Below, in pieces: positions 53,701 to 61,870 of a stretch of DNA of 64,000 nt. Within the stretch, counting starts at the first letter, position 1. The number at the start of each line of letters is the position of its first letter. This DNA is from Klebsiella pneumoniae (lineage in GTDB: Bacteria; Myxococcota_A; UBA9042). The notes beneath the pieces were generated by a model. The model was not told where the DNA came from. It saw only the letters and a program-made list of their open reading frames with translations, and made no database searches. The position numbers and the translations under genes were made by a program. Location of the stretch: contig CAMDBH010000012.1 of the NCBI GenBank assembly GCA_945889325.1, positions 1 to 64,000 on the forward strand, read 5' to 3'.

Positions 53701-56700
53701 CGCCGGCAAGACTTTTGGCAGCGACATGACGGCCGTCAAATTGCATCCCGGCGGCGACCTGACTTTGACGGTCGAAGCGACCTCGATCAAAGACGTCAGC
53801 GGCACGGCCAATGTCGAATACGGTCAAGCAAATGCCGGCGATACTTGGCACATGAAGGGCACTGGCGTGCTGGCCAACGCCCAAGCGGGCAGCTACGTCG
53901 GCACGGTCGATGGCCCGCTCATGTCGCCGCGCAAGTTTCCGCCCAGTTTGGAGATCCAGCTGGGTGGCACTGTTGGCGGCACGATCAACGGCACGGTGTT
54001 CACCGGCATCCACGGCGACGTCAACTACACTTTCAACCGCAGCGCCAAACCGTTTATTGAAGGTAAACTAGGCATCGCGGCCAGTTCGACGAACAATTCC
54101 TTGTCGGGAACCGTGGGTGGCACCGTCGTGGCGCCGCAGTCGTGGGACAAATTTACCATTCAGCCCGGCGGTAAACTGGCCGGAACTTTGACGAATAACA
54201 ACACGGCGACGTTGGCAGGCGATCTGCAATTCCTGTACGACAGCTTTATTAGCGGCAAGCTGACCGTCGACACGCAGATCAACCCCGACGATCCGAAGAT
54301 CAACGCTAAAGCCTCGGCAACCACGATCGGAGCGCCCAAGTTCGGCGACATGACGGTGATGCCGGGATCTTCTGTCGGTGCGCAAATCAAAAACAGCGCG
54401 GTGACCAACCTGTGGGGCAAACTCAACTTCACTTCGACGGATTTTCTCGGCGTGGTGGATGTGCCGGAAGGTGAATCGACGCCTACAGAAATTTCCGGTG
54501 ACGCCACGGTTACGCTTATCCGCGACAAAAAGGTCGGCGGTTCAGAGCTTTACATTCGCGGCGGCACCAGCCTGAAGATAGGTGTGGTTAAAAACCAGTT
54601 CAAGAAGATCAGTGGCTCGGTTGACTGGCGCTATATGACGTTTCTGAAAGGCAATTTGACCGTTGAAGGCGATGCGGATCTGACGGCGATTTCGGGCTCG
54701 GGCTCGGCGGAGCTGACCAAGCGCACGCCAGTAGGTTCGACCGGCCTTGCGCTCATGCCCGGCAGTGGCATCAACGCGAAGATTGTCGGCGGCAATTTGG
54801 ACGGCGTCGGCGGCAAAATGCTGTGGGAATATGGACCCGGTGGCTGGTTGGGCGGCGACATCACGGTGCCCGATGGCACCAAGATCGACAACCCCAGCGG
54901 CAGCGGCACGGCGAGTCTTCGCAAGGAGCAGCAGTTTGGCGCGTTGACGCTACAGCCCGGCGGTTCGCTGACGGTGCAAGTGGCCAATGCCGAACCGACT
55001 TCGTTTGGCGGCAAAGTGTTGTGGGCCTATGACACCGACAAATGGTTGACCGGCGACGTCACGATTGCGGATGGCTCAAAGCTCGACAAGATCAACGGTT
55101 CAGCCACAGCGACGATTGCCAAAGAAAAACAAGTCGGTTCAAGCCTGCTGAAATTGCAACCGGGCGGTTCGCTGACACTGACCATGGCCAACAGCGAACC
55201 TGGCACATTCGCTGGCGATGTCAATTGGTTGTACGACACTTGGCTGCAAGGCAAAGTGACTGTCGCTGGTGGCAGCAAGGACGACATCAAAGGCGAGGCC
55301 ACGGCATCGCTCAAAACTGCGCACAGTCCGGCAGGCAGCGATTTGGAACTGCAAGAAGGTGGATCGCTACAAGTTACGGTTGGCAATAGTGAAATCAAGG
55401 AATTCGGCGGCAGCGTCAATTGGAAATACGGCGCCGGTGAAAAGTGGGTCGAAGGCGCGCTGACGGTGGCCGGCAAATCCAGCTTTGACAGCATCACGGC
55501 CAAGGCCAGCGCTCATTTGATCAAAGACATGCCGTTGGGCGAAGTTTTGCTCAAAGCGGGCGGATCGCATTTGGAAGTCGACATTGCGGCCAGCAAAATC
55601 ACGACGTTCGGCGGCGCGGTCGAGTACATGTACGACGCGGGCGAGCAGTGGGTGCACGGCACCATCACCGTCGATCCGGGCTCAACGGAAAAAAGCGTTA
55701 GCGGCAAGGCGACGGGCGTGGTGGAAAAACCGCACCAAGTCGGCGCGAGCGAACTGACCATCGACGTCGGTTCCAATGCCACTGTGGTGATCGCCAACAA
55801 TGAAGTGAAGAATTTCGGTGGCTTGCTCAAGTGGACCTACGGTGCCGATCCTTGGTTGAAAGGCACTATTGAAGCCGACGCTTCTTCGACGCCCGACAAG
55901 ATCACGGGCGCGGTCACCGGCACACTTTCAAGCTACAAACGCTTGAGTGACGACATTCGCCTCAAGGAAGGCGGTACATTCAAAGCGCAATTTGACGGCA
56001 CCGAACTCAAACAGTTCGATGGCGACGTCACGGTGGAATACCAAGACTGGATCGAAGGCAACTTGCATATCCAGAATTCCAATCTGGAATCCGTCAGCGG
56101 CAGCATGACTGCGACGCTTGTGAAGATCAAAGACCTGGGCGATGAATTCATGCTCAAGCGCGGCGGCACGGCCACCGTTGAATTGGCTGACAATACGTTT
56201 GCCAAGTTCTCGGGCGATGTCGGTTGGCAGTATCAGCAATGGCTGGAAGGTTCACTGCACGTCGATGTCGGCGCGGATATGAATGTTTCTGGCACTGGCA
56301 CGGCCACGCTCAAAGAGCAGAAAATGGTCGGCGACAAGCTGGAATTGCAGCGCGGCGGGGCGTTGCGCGCCAAAGTGACCAATTCCAAGGTCGACGGTGT
56401 TGGCGGCGACTTCATGTGGATCTACGATACCTGGCTCAAAGGTAGCGTTTCTGTTGCAGATTATGCCCAGATCGAAACCGTCAGCGGCAGCATCACCGCA
56501 TCGGTCGCGGAGGACAAACCGGTCGGCAAGGAAATCACCCTGAAAAAGGGCGGTTCGGTCACCGGCAACCTCAAAGGCGGCACATTGGCCACCATCGGCG
56601 GCAACGTCGAATGGCAATATCAGGACTGGCTCGCTGGATCGGTCGTGCTCAATGAATCGCCGTTGGACCATTTGTCTGGCAAGGCGACCGCAAGCATTCT

Positions 56701-59700
56701 AAAACGCAAAGAAGTCAAAGCGCCCATGACCATCGAGGCGGGTGGCAGCATGACGTTGGACTTCGACACGCAGCAATCGCTGGTCGATGCGCCGTTTGCC
56801 GCTGATCTGACTTGGGAATACGACAAATGGCTCGGCGGCACATTGACGGCCGATGCCGGATCGACGTTCTCCAGCCTAAATGGCACCGGCACGGCGGCGC
56901 TCAAAACCGACAAACAATACGGCGATGTGACGCTCAACCGCGGCGGCGAACTGCGCGTGAAGATGGTCGGATCGCTGCCCGATAGCTTTGGCGGCGATTT
57001 GAACTGGCAGTATCAGTCATGGCTGGCGGGCACGATCAACGTCGCCGACGGATCCAAGCTGGACTCGCTGACTGGCAAAGCGACTGCATCGGTCATCAAA
57101 CCGCAGCCGGTCGGCGGCAAATTCGCGCTCAAAGAGGGCGGATCGGTCGAAGCCAACCTCGCGGCATCTAAGCTAACAACCTTTGGCGGCACGGCTTACT
57201 TTACCTACGAAGACGCGCTAAAAGTCGACGGCTCGATCGACATTGCCAAGACGTCGACCCCCGACTCGATCACCGGCAAGGCCACGGCCACGCTTGCTGC
57301 GCCGTATGCCGTTGGCGGCACTGAGTTTATCGTCCAGCCAGGCACAAGTGTCAGCGTCGACGTGGCGGCAAGCCAATTCGGCGGCGTCACGGGGGATCTG
57401 AAGTGGAAGTACCAAAGCTGGGCCCAAGGCGGCATTTCGGTCAACGCGTCGGATTTGAAGTCGATCAGCGGCAGGGCCGAAGCCAGCATCGTCGGCGACA
57501 AGCCGCTAGTTGGCGGCTTTAAGCTGACCCCCGGCGGCAGCGCTCACGTTGAAGTCAAAGCCAATGCGCTTGAGAAATGGGGCGGCAACGTCAATTGGAA
57601 ATACAACGAGTTGGTCGAAGGCTCGCTGGAAATCGACGGCGAACAGGATCTCGCCAGCGTCTCAGGCAAGGGCGACGCGCGTCTAATCAATGACTTGGAT
57701 CTCGGCAAAGGCGTCAAGTTGCTCAATGGCAGCGGCGTGCAAGTGGAAGTCGGCGGCGGCAAATTCAAATCGTTGTCCGGCAAGGTCCGTTTTCAGTACG
57801 AGACCTGGCTGACCGGTGCTATCGATCTGGTGAATTCTACACCGGAATCGATAAACGGATCGGCGAGTGCATCGCTGCTCGAACCGTATTCGCCCGGCGG
57901 TGGTGAATTTGGCTTGCTCCAAGGCGGCAACATCAAAGTCGAATTCGCCAACAGCGCCTTCACAGATATTGAGGGCATTGCCGAATGGGAATACAAAAAC
58001 CCGAAGGCGCAGCTTGACGGCCGAATTTCTATTCAGAAGTCGCCAGTTACGTCGATCACGGGCGAGGCCACGGCGCGCTTGTTGGCGGATACCGAGCCGG
58101 TCAAAGGCGTCAAGTTGATGCAAGGCGGGCGCCTGAACGTCAAAGTTGCTGCTTCTAAACCGGAAAGCTTCGGTGGCCGCGTCGACTGGGATTACAACAG
58201 TTGGCTTGGCGGCTACGTCGAAGTGCCCGATGGCACACCGATCACCGGCCCGTACACCGGCAGCGCCGGCGCGTCGATCAAAGAAGAACAGACGTATGGC
58301 AAGTTTGTCGCGCAAAAGGGCGGCAACCTCAACTTGCAACTCGACACCGGCGCGGGCGTTGAAAACACGACGTTTGATGGCACGCTGGCCGTCGAATACG
58401 ACAAATGGCTGCTGGGCACGCTGCAAGCCGACGCTGGATCGTCGTTCAAGCAGATGAACGGCAAAGCCAAAATGGAATTGACCGACGAAAAGACGTTCGG
58501 CAAGTTCAAACTGCTCAAGGGTGGCAACGCCGAAGTCGGCTTTGCCGGCACCGACATAACCACCTTTGGCGGCACGCTTTTGGTCGAGTACGACAACTGG
58601 CTGGCCGGATCGATCAACGTTAACACCAATTCGACGCCCGACTCCATCACCGGCAAAGCCACGCTTGCAATCAAAACCGACCAGACTTTTGGCGATTTTA
58701 CGCTGCGCGAGGGCGGACAGCTTACCGTCGATGTGGCGAACTCCACGCTTGGCGGTGTCAGCGGCATGCTCGACTGGCGTTACCAGAAATGGGTCGAAGG
58801 CAACCTGACCGTCAGCAGCGGCAGCACGCTTGAAAGCATCGGCGGCCAAGGCTCGGCGCATGTCATTGAGGACAAACCGGTCGGCGGTGGCGTGATTGTC
58901 AAGAAAGACAGCAACGCCCACGTCACCGTCGCTGCGTCCGCGGTCAGTGGTTTTGGCGGCGAGGTGAAGATCGAATACGACAAGTGGCTCGACGGCGTTG
59001 TGATTATCAGTGGCGAATCCGACCTGAAGACGGTGTCGGGCACAGCCCACGTGCGCGTCAAGAAAGCCAAAGAAATTGGTGGCGGCGTTACTCTGAAGGA
59101 AGGCTCCAGCGTCACGGGCGTGATGGATGCGTCGGCAATTACCTCGATTTCAGGCACGGTCGATTTTGAGTGGAACAAGAAGGTCGAAGGTAGCTTGACG
59201 GTGGCGAGCAGTTCGACGCTCGATTCCGTGTCTGGCCATGCGCAAGTCGGCTTGATGGAGACACAAAACCTCGGCGGCGGTGTGGAACTGCTCAAGGGCG
59301 GCAACGCATCGGCGGATTTTGACGGCACCAAAGTCACCCACATTGAGGGCCAACTGGCCCTGATGTATGACAAATGGCTGAAAGGCAGCATCACGGCAAG
59401 TACTGGGGCGTCGCTGGATGAAATCTCCGGCAAGGCTGTGCTTTCAGTCGAAACGGCGAAGAAATTCAATGCCATCGAGATCGCGCAAGGCAGCACGCTG
59501 GAAGTCGACTTTGCGGCCAACACGGTCACTGAATTCCGCGGCAATGTCGACGTCGGCTACGAGGAATGGCTCAAGGGCAATCTGAACTTCAAGGCGCAGG
59601 ATCTCAACTCGATTTCGGGCAGCGGTTCGCTTAACGTGATCCACGATCACTTGATCGTCTCGCCGGTCAGTATTTTGGAAGGCAGTTACGTCAAGGTCAA

Positions 59701-61447
59701 CTTTGAGAACAGCAAACTCAAGGACTTTGGCGGCACAGCGCGGGTCGGCGTCAAGGATTGGGGCACCGGCGAATTGACGGTGAGGGACGGGTCGACAACT
59801 GAAAGCGTCAGTGGTTCCGGCAAAATCACGTTGTCGCAGCCCAAGAAGCTGGGCGAACACGTAACTTTGACCCATGCGGAGATCGGTGCTGACTTAGAAG
59901 CCAACGAGATTAAAAGTATTTATGGCCGCGCTGACGCCGAAGTAAAAGACTTTGGCAACGGCTGGGTCCAAATCGACAAGGCCTCGACGCTGACCAGCTT
60001 TGATGGCCAGGCCGGCCTGAAATTGACCACGCCCAAGAAGATCGGCAGCTTTGCCGAACTTTCCGGCGGCGAGATCATTGCGAATTTCCAAGCGAACAGC
60101 CTCAAAGATTTCGGCGGCAAGGTCGACATCACGGTGTACGGTTGGGGCAAGGGCAACGTCACGATCGACGCCGGTTCGACGATGGACCACATCAAAGGCT
60201 CGGCGAGCATTGAACTGACAGAGAAAAAGAGCCTTGCGGGCGGCAAAGTCCAGATCACCGGTGGTAAAGTCAGCGCAGCGGTCGATGGGCAAAAGCTCAC
60301 TCAGATTGCGGGTATGGTCGAAATCGAGCTCACTGGCATTGCCAAGGGCAAGGTTTCCGGCGAACTCAACGTCGAGAAAGAACTTTTCAGCGGCAGCGGC
60401 AAATTGGAGCAAATTGCACCGTGGCGCTGCGGTCCTGTGACCATTGAAAACGCCAAACTTTCCGCAGTCGTCACCGACAACAAACTGACCGGTGCCAGTG
60501 GATCGGCTGATATCGATGCCGGCAAAATCGGCAAAGGCAAATTCGAAGTCAACTACGAAGACGTTGGCGGCGAAGCGATTTTCTACGGCAAGGGCGAAAT
60601 CAACTTCAAACCGCATGATCGCGTCGACGGCACGATCAAGGTCAACTACTCGCGCGACAAAAAGCTGACCGGCGAAGGCCAAGTCAATGTCAAGATTTCC
60701 GACAAGATAAGCGGCATGGCCGGCGTCGCCTTGGACGAACAGGGGCATGTCAAGATCAAGGGATCGGTTACGATTCCAGGACCTTATGAGCTGTTCAAGC
60801 CGGACCCGTACAAGAAAGACATCACATTGCTCGATTTGAGCTTTGTCGTCTACACGCCTCCGACGGTAAAGGTCAAGGTTGGCGCCGGTTTAGGCATCGA
60901 AGCCGGCATCAAGCCGCTGACCATTTCCAACATCGTGTTGGCCGGTGAGTGCGATTTGATGGAACCGTCGTTCGCGTCGCTGAGCGTGACCGGTCACCTG
61001 GCTTCTAGCGCGTACGTCGATCTGAACGCGTATATTCAAGGATCTGTTCAGATTTCGGCGGCGGTTGTCGCGGTCGAAGCCGGTTTGCGCGCCTCGCTCA
61101 ACCTGCACTTGGAGGCGGCGCTGTCGGCCGATCCGACAATTACCTGTAACCGCAACGGTTTGAGTTTTGACATGCCGGTGGAAGCCAAGCTTACCGCGGC
61201 GCTCAATCTGATCCTGAGCTTCTTTGCCAAAGTGAAGGTAGGCATCGACGTCGGCCTGTTCTCGATCATGAAAACGGTCTGGAATTACGAGAAATCTCCG
61301 GATCCAATCAAACTGGCAGAAATGTCGATCGGCGCCAAGGGCAGGGTGCAGGCAGGCCCCGGCGGATTCACCGGCACCATGAATCCGGAATACACGCCGC
61401 CGGACATGAGCTTAGATACGCTGAAAAAAGCGTTGCATATTGACTAG
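47759..61447 (+). CDS. Giant (about 4562 aa) protein: disordered N-term, DUF4157/eCIS-core-like domain, about 43 beta-rich repeats, conserved-looking C-terminal domain
   Basis: Uninterrupted ORF 47558..61447; ATG at 47759 (MFDKAKLNRGEEKSQ) is the likely start; domain motifs read by eye. Confidence 0.85.
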   Translation: MFDKAKLNRGEEKSQGAPKKPHEQAAAPEAAPRGPDMPELGGGAPALAGTKNDAVDKAENDPAQIAEQQKELARLKALPAGSPELEAHKKPEAAGAKVPEGNANTKDAKSDAAGMSPKNVQGPPATLGANNVAVSKEPGGDKVEVQKVALYSEPPVSGPASQGAALAGGSPPAATAPAEKSATEAADPVKVQVSPEAAEKKEAPAPTQLNIEAPKDGGPAEPAGAEPAKSPEGKPEAVKTGDAAAEGKAGKEPEKSPEKQPEKVAGAAHSGDSAGDIKAPDGGEAKGGDVAPIAVATADGKAAKEAGIAELPVKLESVAAVSLPGELAGKVDAVPEVSVAAAAAPSLAAPSGAVELPGGAAVAPVANAGQVAAPEAKIAAPAVAEAKAGSGGAEGVKEAAPVLASQGVVQAENAPVAAAPDASPGTAPAGANDVVGGKSAGDGQVVAPPKATDGQVAAPGGSAPQAAGPKDAHVDAAGDAAGVALAAVPAVAGVAAITDGGPVGDAVSAAGKIADEFGGRVAASELGEKVLGLTADNAAVDALKEPLGLNADRTDAIAKLSDTSGQDPSLDDAAAAAALKKQVDSLTNGVAGGAQAAAGAAGAAGVAGANAAGAAVAGLVDPAKKAVDEAKDKGADALGKLSKNPGENVKSMLGEGKKLAGGVKDKAEQALGQSLGDVRLHAGERAEELADLHGATAFAQGADIVMGSADKLAAGDREQVLAEEVMHVAQMGGEQAASRGATGVSSATDKSEKAARTAAKRVLQGAKIDGIGYENERRALYRNDGPAPAAGDAKMPEKVQVSIGGKTVTVMLPKMTLGTTSKSVTLPSMGITGLTLERSAIMKFNKDDGKFMGGTAHGDLVVGTTMKAQNQTLQIDQNGVMKSTFKDATLTVGSLIDYKIDATVGASGVTGKGTIRYSDLNNPKLKTWLTSGTMEINVAADGAATGSGSLGIKVGDFTAGTLKAGLANEKISGAVTIQNESVQKLGKAEVSKGALTGQLTDNDKVTLSGSLDLTIPALGEGTGKAQITWDSETEKISGTAAYTGANSVFGKVKLVTSVTTGTIADSLLTRMDGNGKAVYDALFEGDWTGGVDIDTKKVDFTLGGKLQAPITQDAVTVSGGALTIQVAQSELTSTSGNVDFKHGGYLKGTAVLEEGTNANNINATATAELVAVKTEGNVTFSKGSMTVKVQGTKVEIVSGSVDLGYKDVATGQLNLTASSDVQKLSGNAKANLNAGLQWGDIKVLSGSIDLDLKDNVVTKAQGQMKMGYLTFVEGTMSFDATKDFTSITGTATASLSDAKPLTKPLTLLADASKTFDLNFKNSKFEDFKGAFSWQYDKFSGDVTVVNPLKDFGLITGEGKADLNADMPIGKVAGGSELMGKAGSSLTGVMANGIFTGVKGTLKWQYQDWLAGEAAIAQPRQTIESIDGTMAANVIAPKALPGNEKVEIQPGGTLQVRLDQSKPTEYSGKLDYIYDKFLKGSVTVAGKMLNFSNLAGKSAGEVIAAKEMKNAEIQIGSTMNVEFIDSKFDTFDGNINVIYDKWLKGTVTAVNGGGSSMSMGVAGKATGTLLSTPPGDNGDFKILEGGDVKFTMAANMPVKTFDAGSKINWEYGKPEAWLGGALTLDLDAQFRSPGGKTDANILKDHDLEMQPKFTLLPSVAATEITAGLPTKMTGSVAASVDDWVKGTFAIGAGSGMAIFNGTLTGAVSAEKPLTDELTLIAGGVVDIKVTANKADGISGTIPFKYKAGKDFWIEGTVKGQSAEAGGGLKNISGEVTASVSAPHDLGSMITLEQGGTITATMTNSHIDKILGNVNWKSKAADAPGWIGGTLELGGASTTTMVSGEYTGSILTDTFKAGLKTTLQPGGGVTGNITDNTVKTIAGPVSWSFDSWIKGNVTDAGGVDPKKIGGTGPATVFKKTDIVPGHLWLMEGGDLTAKLTDGTFTSMSGTANYNFEDWLHGTITVTDALPGKLVGPAKGSVFGAGKTFGSDMTAVKLHPGGDLTLTVEATSIKDVSGTANVEYGQANAGDTWHMKGTGVLANAQAGSYVGTVDGPLMSPRKFPPSLEIQLGGTVGGTINGTVFTGIHGDVNYTFNRSAKPFIEGKLGIAASSTNNSLSGTVGGTVVAPQSWDKFTIQPGGKLAGTLTNNNTATLAGDLQFLYDSFISGKLTVDTQINPDDPKINAKASATTIGAPKFGDMTVMPGSSVGAQIKNSAVTNLWGKLNFTSTDFLGVVDVPEGESTPTEISGDATVTLIRDKKVGGSELYIRGGTSLKIGVVKNQFKKISGSVDWRYMTFLKGNLTVEGDADLTAISGSGSAELTKRTPVGSTGLALMPGSGINAKIVGGNLDGVGGKMLWEYGPGGWLGGDITVPDGTKIDNPSGSGTASLRKEQQFGALTLQPGGSLTVQVANAEPTSFGGKVLWAYDTDKWLTGDVTIADGSKLDKINGSATATIAKEKQVGSSLLKLQPGGSLTLTMANSEPGTFAGDVNWLYDTWLQGKVTVAGGSKDDIKGEATASLKTAHSPAGSDLELQEGGSLQVTVGNSEIKEFGGSVNWKYGAGEKWVEGALTVAGKSSFDSITAKASAHLIKDMPLGEVLLKAGGSHLEVDIAASKITTFGGAVEYMYDAGEQWVHGTITVDPGSTEKSVSGKATGVVEKPHQVGASELTIDVGSNATVVIANNEVKNFGGLLKWTYGADPWLKGTIEADASSTPDKITGAVTGTLSSYKRLSDDIRLKEGGTFKAQFDGTELKQFDGDVTVEYQDWIEGNLHIQNSNLESVSGSMTATLVKIKDLGDEFMLKRGGTATVELADNTFAKFSGDVGWQYQQWLEGSLHVDVGADMNVSGTGTATLKEQKMVGDKLELQRGGALRAKVTNSKVDGVGGDFMWIYDTWLKGSVSVADYAQIETVSGSITASVAEDKPVGKEITLKKGGSVTGNLKGGTLATIGGNVEWQYQDWLAGSVVLNESPLDHLSGKATASILKRKEVKAPMTIEAGGSMTLDFDTQQSLVDAPFAADLTWEYDKWLGGTLTADAGSTFSSLNGTGTAALKTDKQYGDVTLNRGGELRVKMVGSLPDSFGGDLNWQYQSWLAGTINVADGSKLDSLTGKATASVIKPQPVGGKFALKEGGSVEANLAASKLTTFGGTAYFTYEDALKVDGSIDIAKTSTPDSITGKATATLAAPYAVGGTEFIVQPGTSVSVDVAASQFGGVTGDLKWKYQSWAQGGISVNASDLKSISGRAEASIVGDKPLVGGFKLTPGGSAHVEVKANALEKWGGNVNWKYNELVEGSLEIDGEQDLASVSGKGDARLINDLDLGKGVKLLNGSGVQVEVGGGKFKSLSGKVRFQYETWLTGAIDLVNSTPESINGSASASLLEPYSPGGGEFGLLQGGNIKVEFANSAFTDIEGIAEWEYKNPKAQLDGRISIQKSPVTSITGEATARLLADTEPVKGVKLMQGGRLNVKVAASKPESFGGRVDWDYNSWLGGYVEVPDGTPITGPYTGSAGASIKEEQTYGKFVAQKGGNLNLQLDTGAGVENTTFDGTLAVEYDKWLLGTLQADAGSSFKQMNGKAKMELTDEKTFGKFKLLKGGNAEVGFAGTDITTFGGTLLVEYDNWLAGSINVNTNSTPDSITGKATLAIKTDQTFGDFTLREGGQLTVDVANSTLGGVSGMLDWRYQKWVEGNLTVSSGSTLESIGGQGSAHVIEDKPVGGGVIVKKDSNAHVTVAASAVSGFGGEVKIEYDKWLDGVVIISGESDLKTVSGTAHVRVKKAKEIGGGVTLKEGSSVTGVMDASAITSISGTVDFEWNKKVEGSLTVASSSTLDSVSGHAQVGLMETQNLGGGVELLKGGNASADFDGTKVTHIEGQLALMYDKWLKGSITASTGASLDEISGKAVLSVETAKKFNAIEIAQGSTLEVDFAANTVTEFRGNVDVGYEEWLKGNLNFKAQDLNSISGSGSLNVIHDHLIVSPVSILEGSYVKVNFENSKLKDFGGTARVGVKDWGTGELTVRDGSTTESVSGSGKITLSQPKKLGEHVTLTHAEIGADLEANEIKSIYGRADAEVKDFGNGWVQIDKASTLTSFDGQAGLKLTTPKKIGSFAELSGGEIIANFQANSLKDFGGKVDITVYGWGKGNVTIDAGSTMDHIKGSASIELTEKKSLAGGKVQITGGKVSAAVDGQKLTQIAGMVEIELTGIAKGKVSGELNVEKELFSGSGKLEQIAPWRCGPVTIENAKLSAVVTDNKLTGASGSADIDAGKIGKGKFEVNYEDVGGEAIFYGKGEINFKPHDRVDGTIKVNYSRDKKLTGEGQVNVKISDKISGMAGVALDEQGHVKIKGSVTIPGPYELFKPDPYKKDITLLDLSFVVYTPPTVKVKVGAGLGIEAGIKPLTISNIVLAGECDLMEPSFASLSVTGHLASSAYVDLNAYIQGSVQISAAVVAVEAGLRASLNLHLEAALSADPTITCNRNGLSFDMPVEAKLTAALNLILSFFAKVKVGIDVGLFSIMKTVWNYEKSPDPIKLAEMSIGAKGRVQAGPGGFTGTMNPEYTPPDMSLDTLKKALHID
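49765..49965 (+). other. DUF4157 (eCIS core)-like domain with degenerate metallopeptidase motif
   Basis: LGQSLGDVRLHAGERAEELADLHGATAFAQGADIVMGSADKLAAGDREQVLAEEVMHVAQMGGEQ matches the DUF4157 pattern (DVRvHtg..A..l..lgArAft.G.dI.f......l.HE..HvvQ). Confidence 0.75.
51100..60720 (+). repeat. Tandem protein repeat array, unit about 68 aa (about 205 bp), about 43 recognisable units
   Basis: Consensus GGsLtVxvxxSxxxxFgGxVxWxYdxWlxGxvTVxxgSxxdsisGxAtAxLxxxkxvGxxxxLxx, recurring through the ORF; counted by the [W/F]xxG landmark. Confidence 0.88.
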
Positions 61448-61870
61448 TTGACGTTGCAAAAGCTTGCCAAACCAGCCCTGAATTTGTACGCCTTGGTGTT
61501 AATCCTCTGGGGCATTTCCGGCATCGCCTACGCAAGCGGCTGGTTGCATTGGTTAATCGCAATTCCAGTCGCGGACGACGCAACGGCCCGGGCCACGCTC
61601 GGGTCTGAATTTCGCTTTCTACACGCCCGCGAATTGGCTGTAGGGCTAATGACTTGGGCTTGGGCGGCGGAAATCATCGCCTCGCGCCGGCACGCGCGGG
61701 TATTTCTGGTTGTGGTCTGGCTGGCCCCTTTTGCGCGCTCGATCGCCCTTTTTGTCGACGGCAAGCCGAGTTTGCTCTGGTGTCTTTTTGCCTTTAGCGA
61801 AGTCGCGATGGCATGCGTGCTGACGGCCGCGCTGTGGCGTGGACCGCCGCGGACTGAGCCAACGGCATGA
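61448..61870 (+). CDS. Small multi-TM membrane protein of unknown function
   Basis: TTG start; about four hydrophobic segments; directly downstream of the giant gene. Confidence 0.55.
   Translation: MTLQKLAKPALNLYALVLILWGISGIAYASGWLHWLIAIPVADDATARATLGSEFRFLHARELAVGLMTWAWAAEIIASRRHARVFLVVVWLAPFARSIALFVDGKPSLLWCLFAFSEVAMACVLTAALWRGPPRTEPTA

Noticed and set aside
57683-59050. 455-aa minus-strand ORF antisense to the giant gene
   Set aside because: Same explanation: periodic repeat codon usage keeps the antisense frame open
51100-60720. CRISPR or satellite-DNA interpretation of the roughly 205-bp periodicity
   Set aside because: Periodicity is at the protein level with diverged nucleotides and an intact reading frame; no identical direct repeats with spacers
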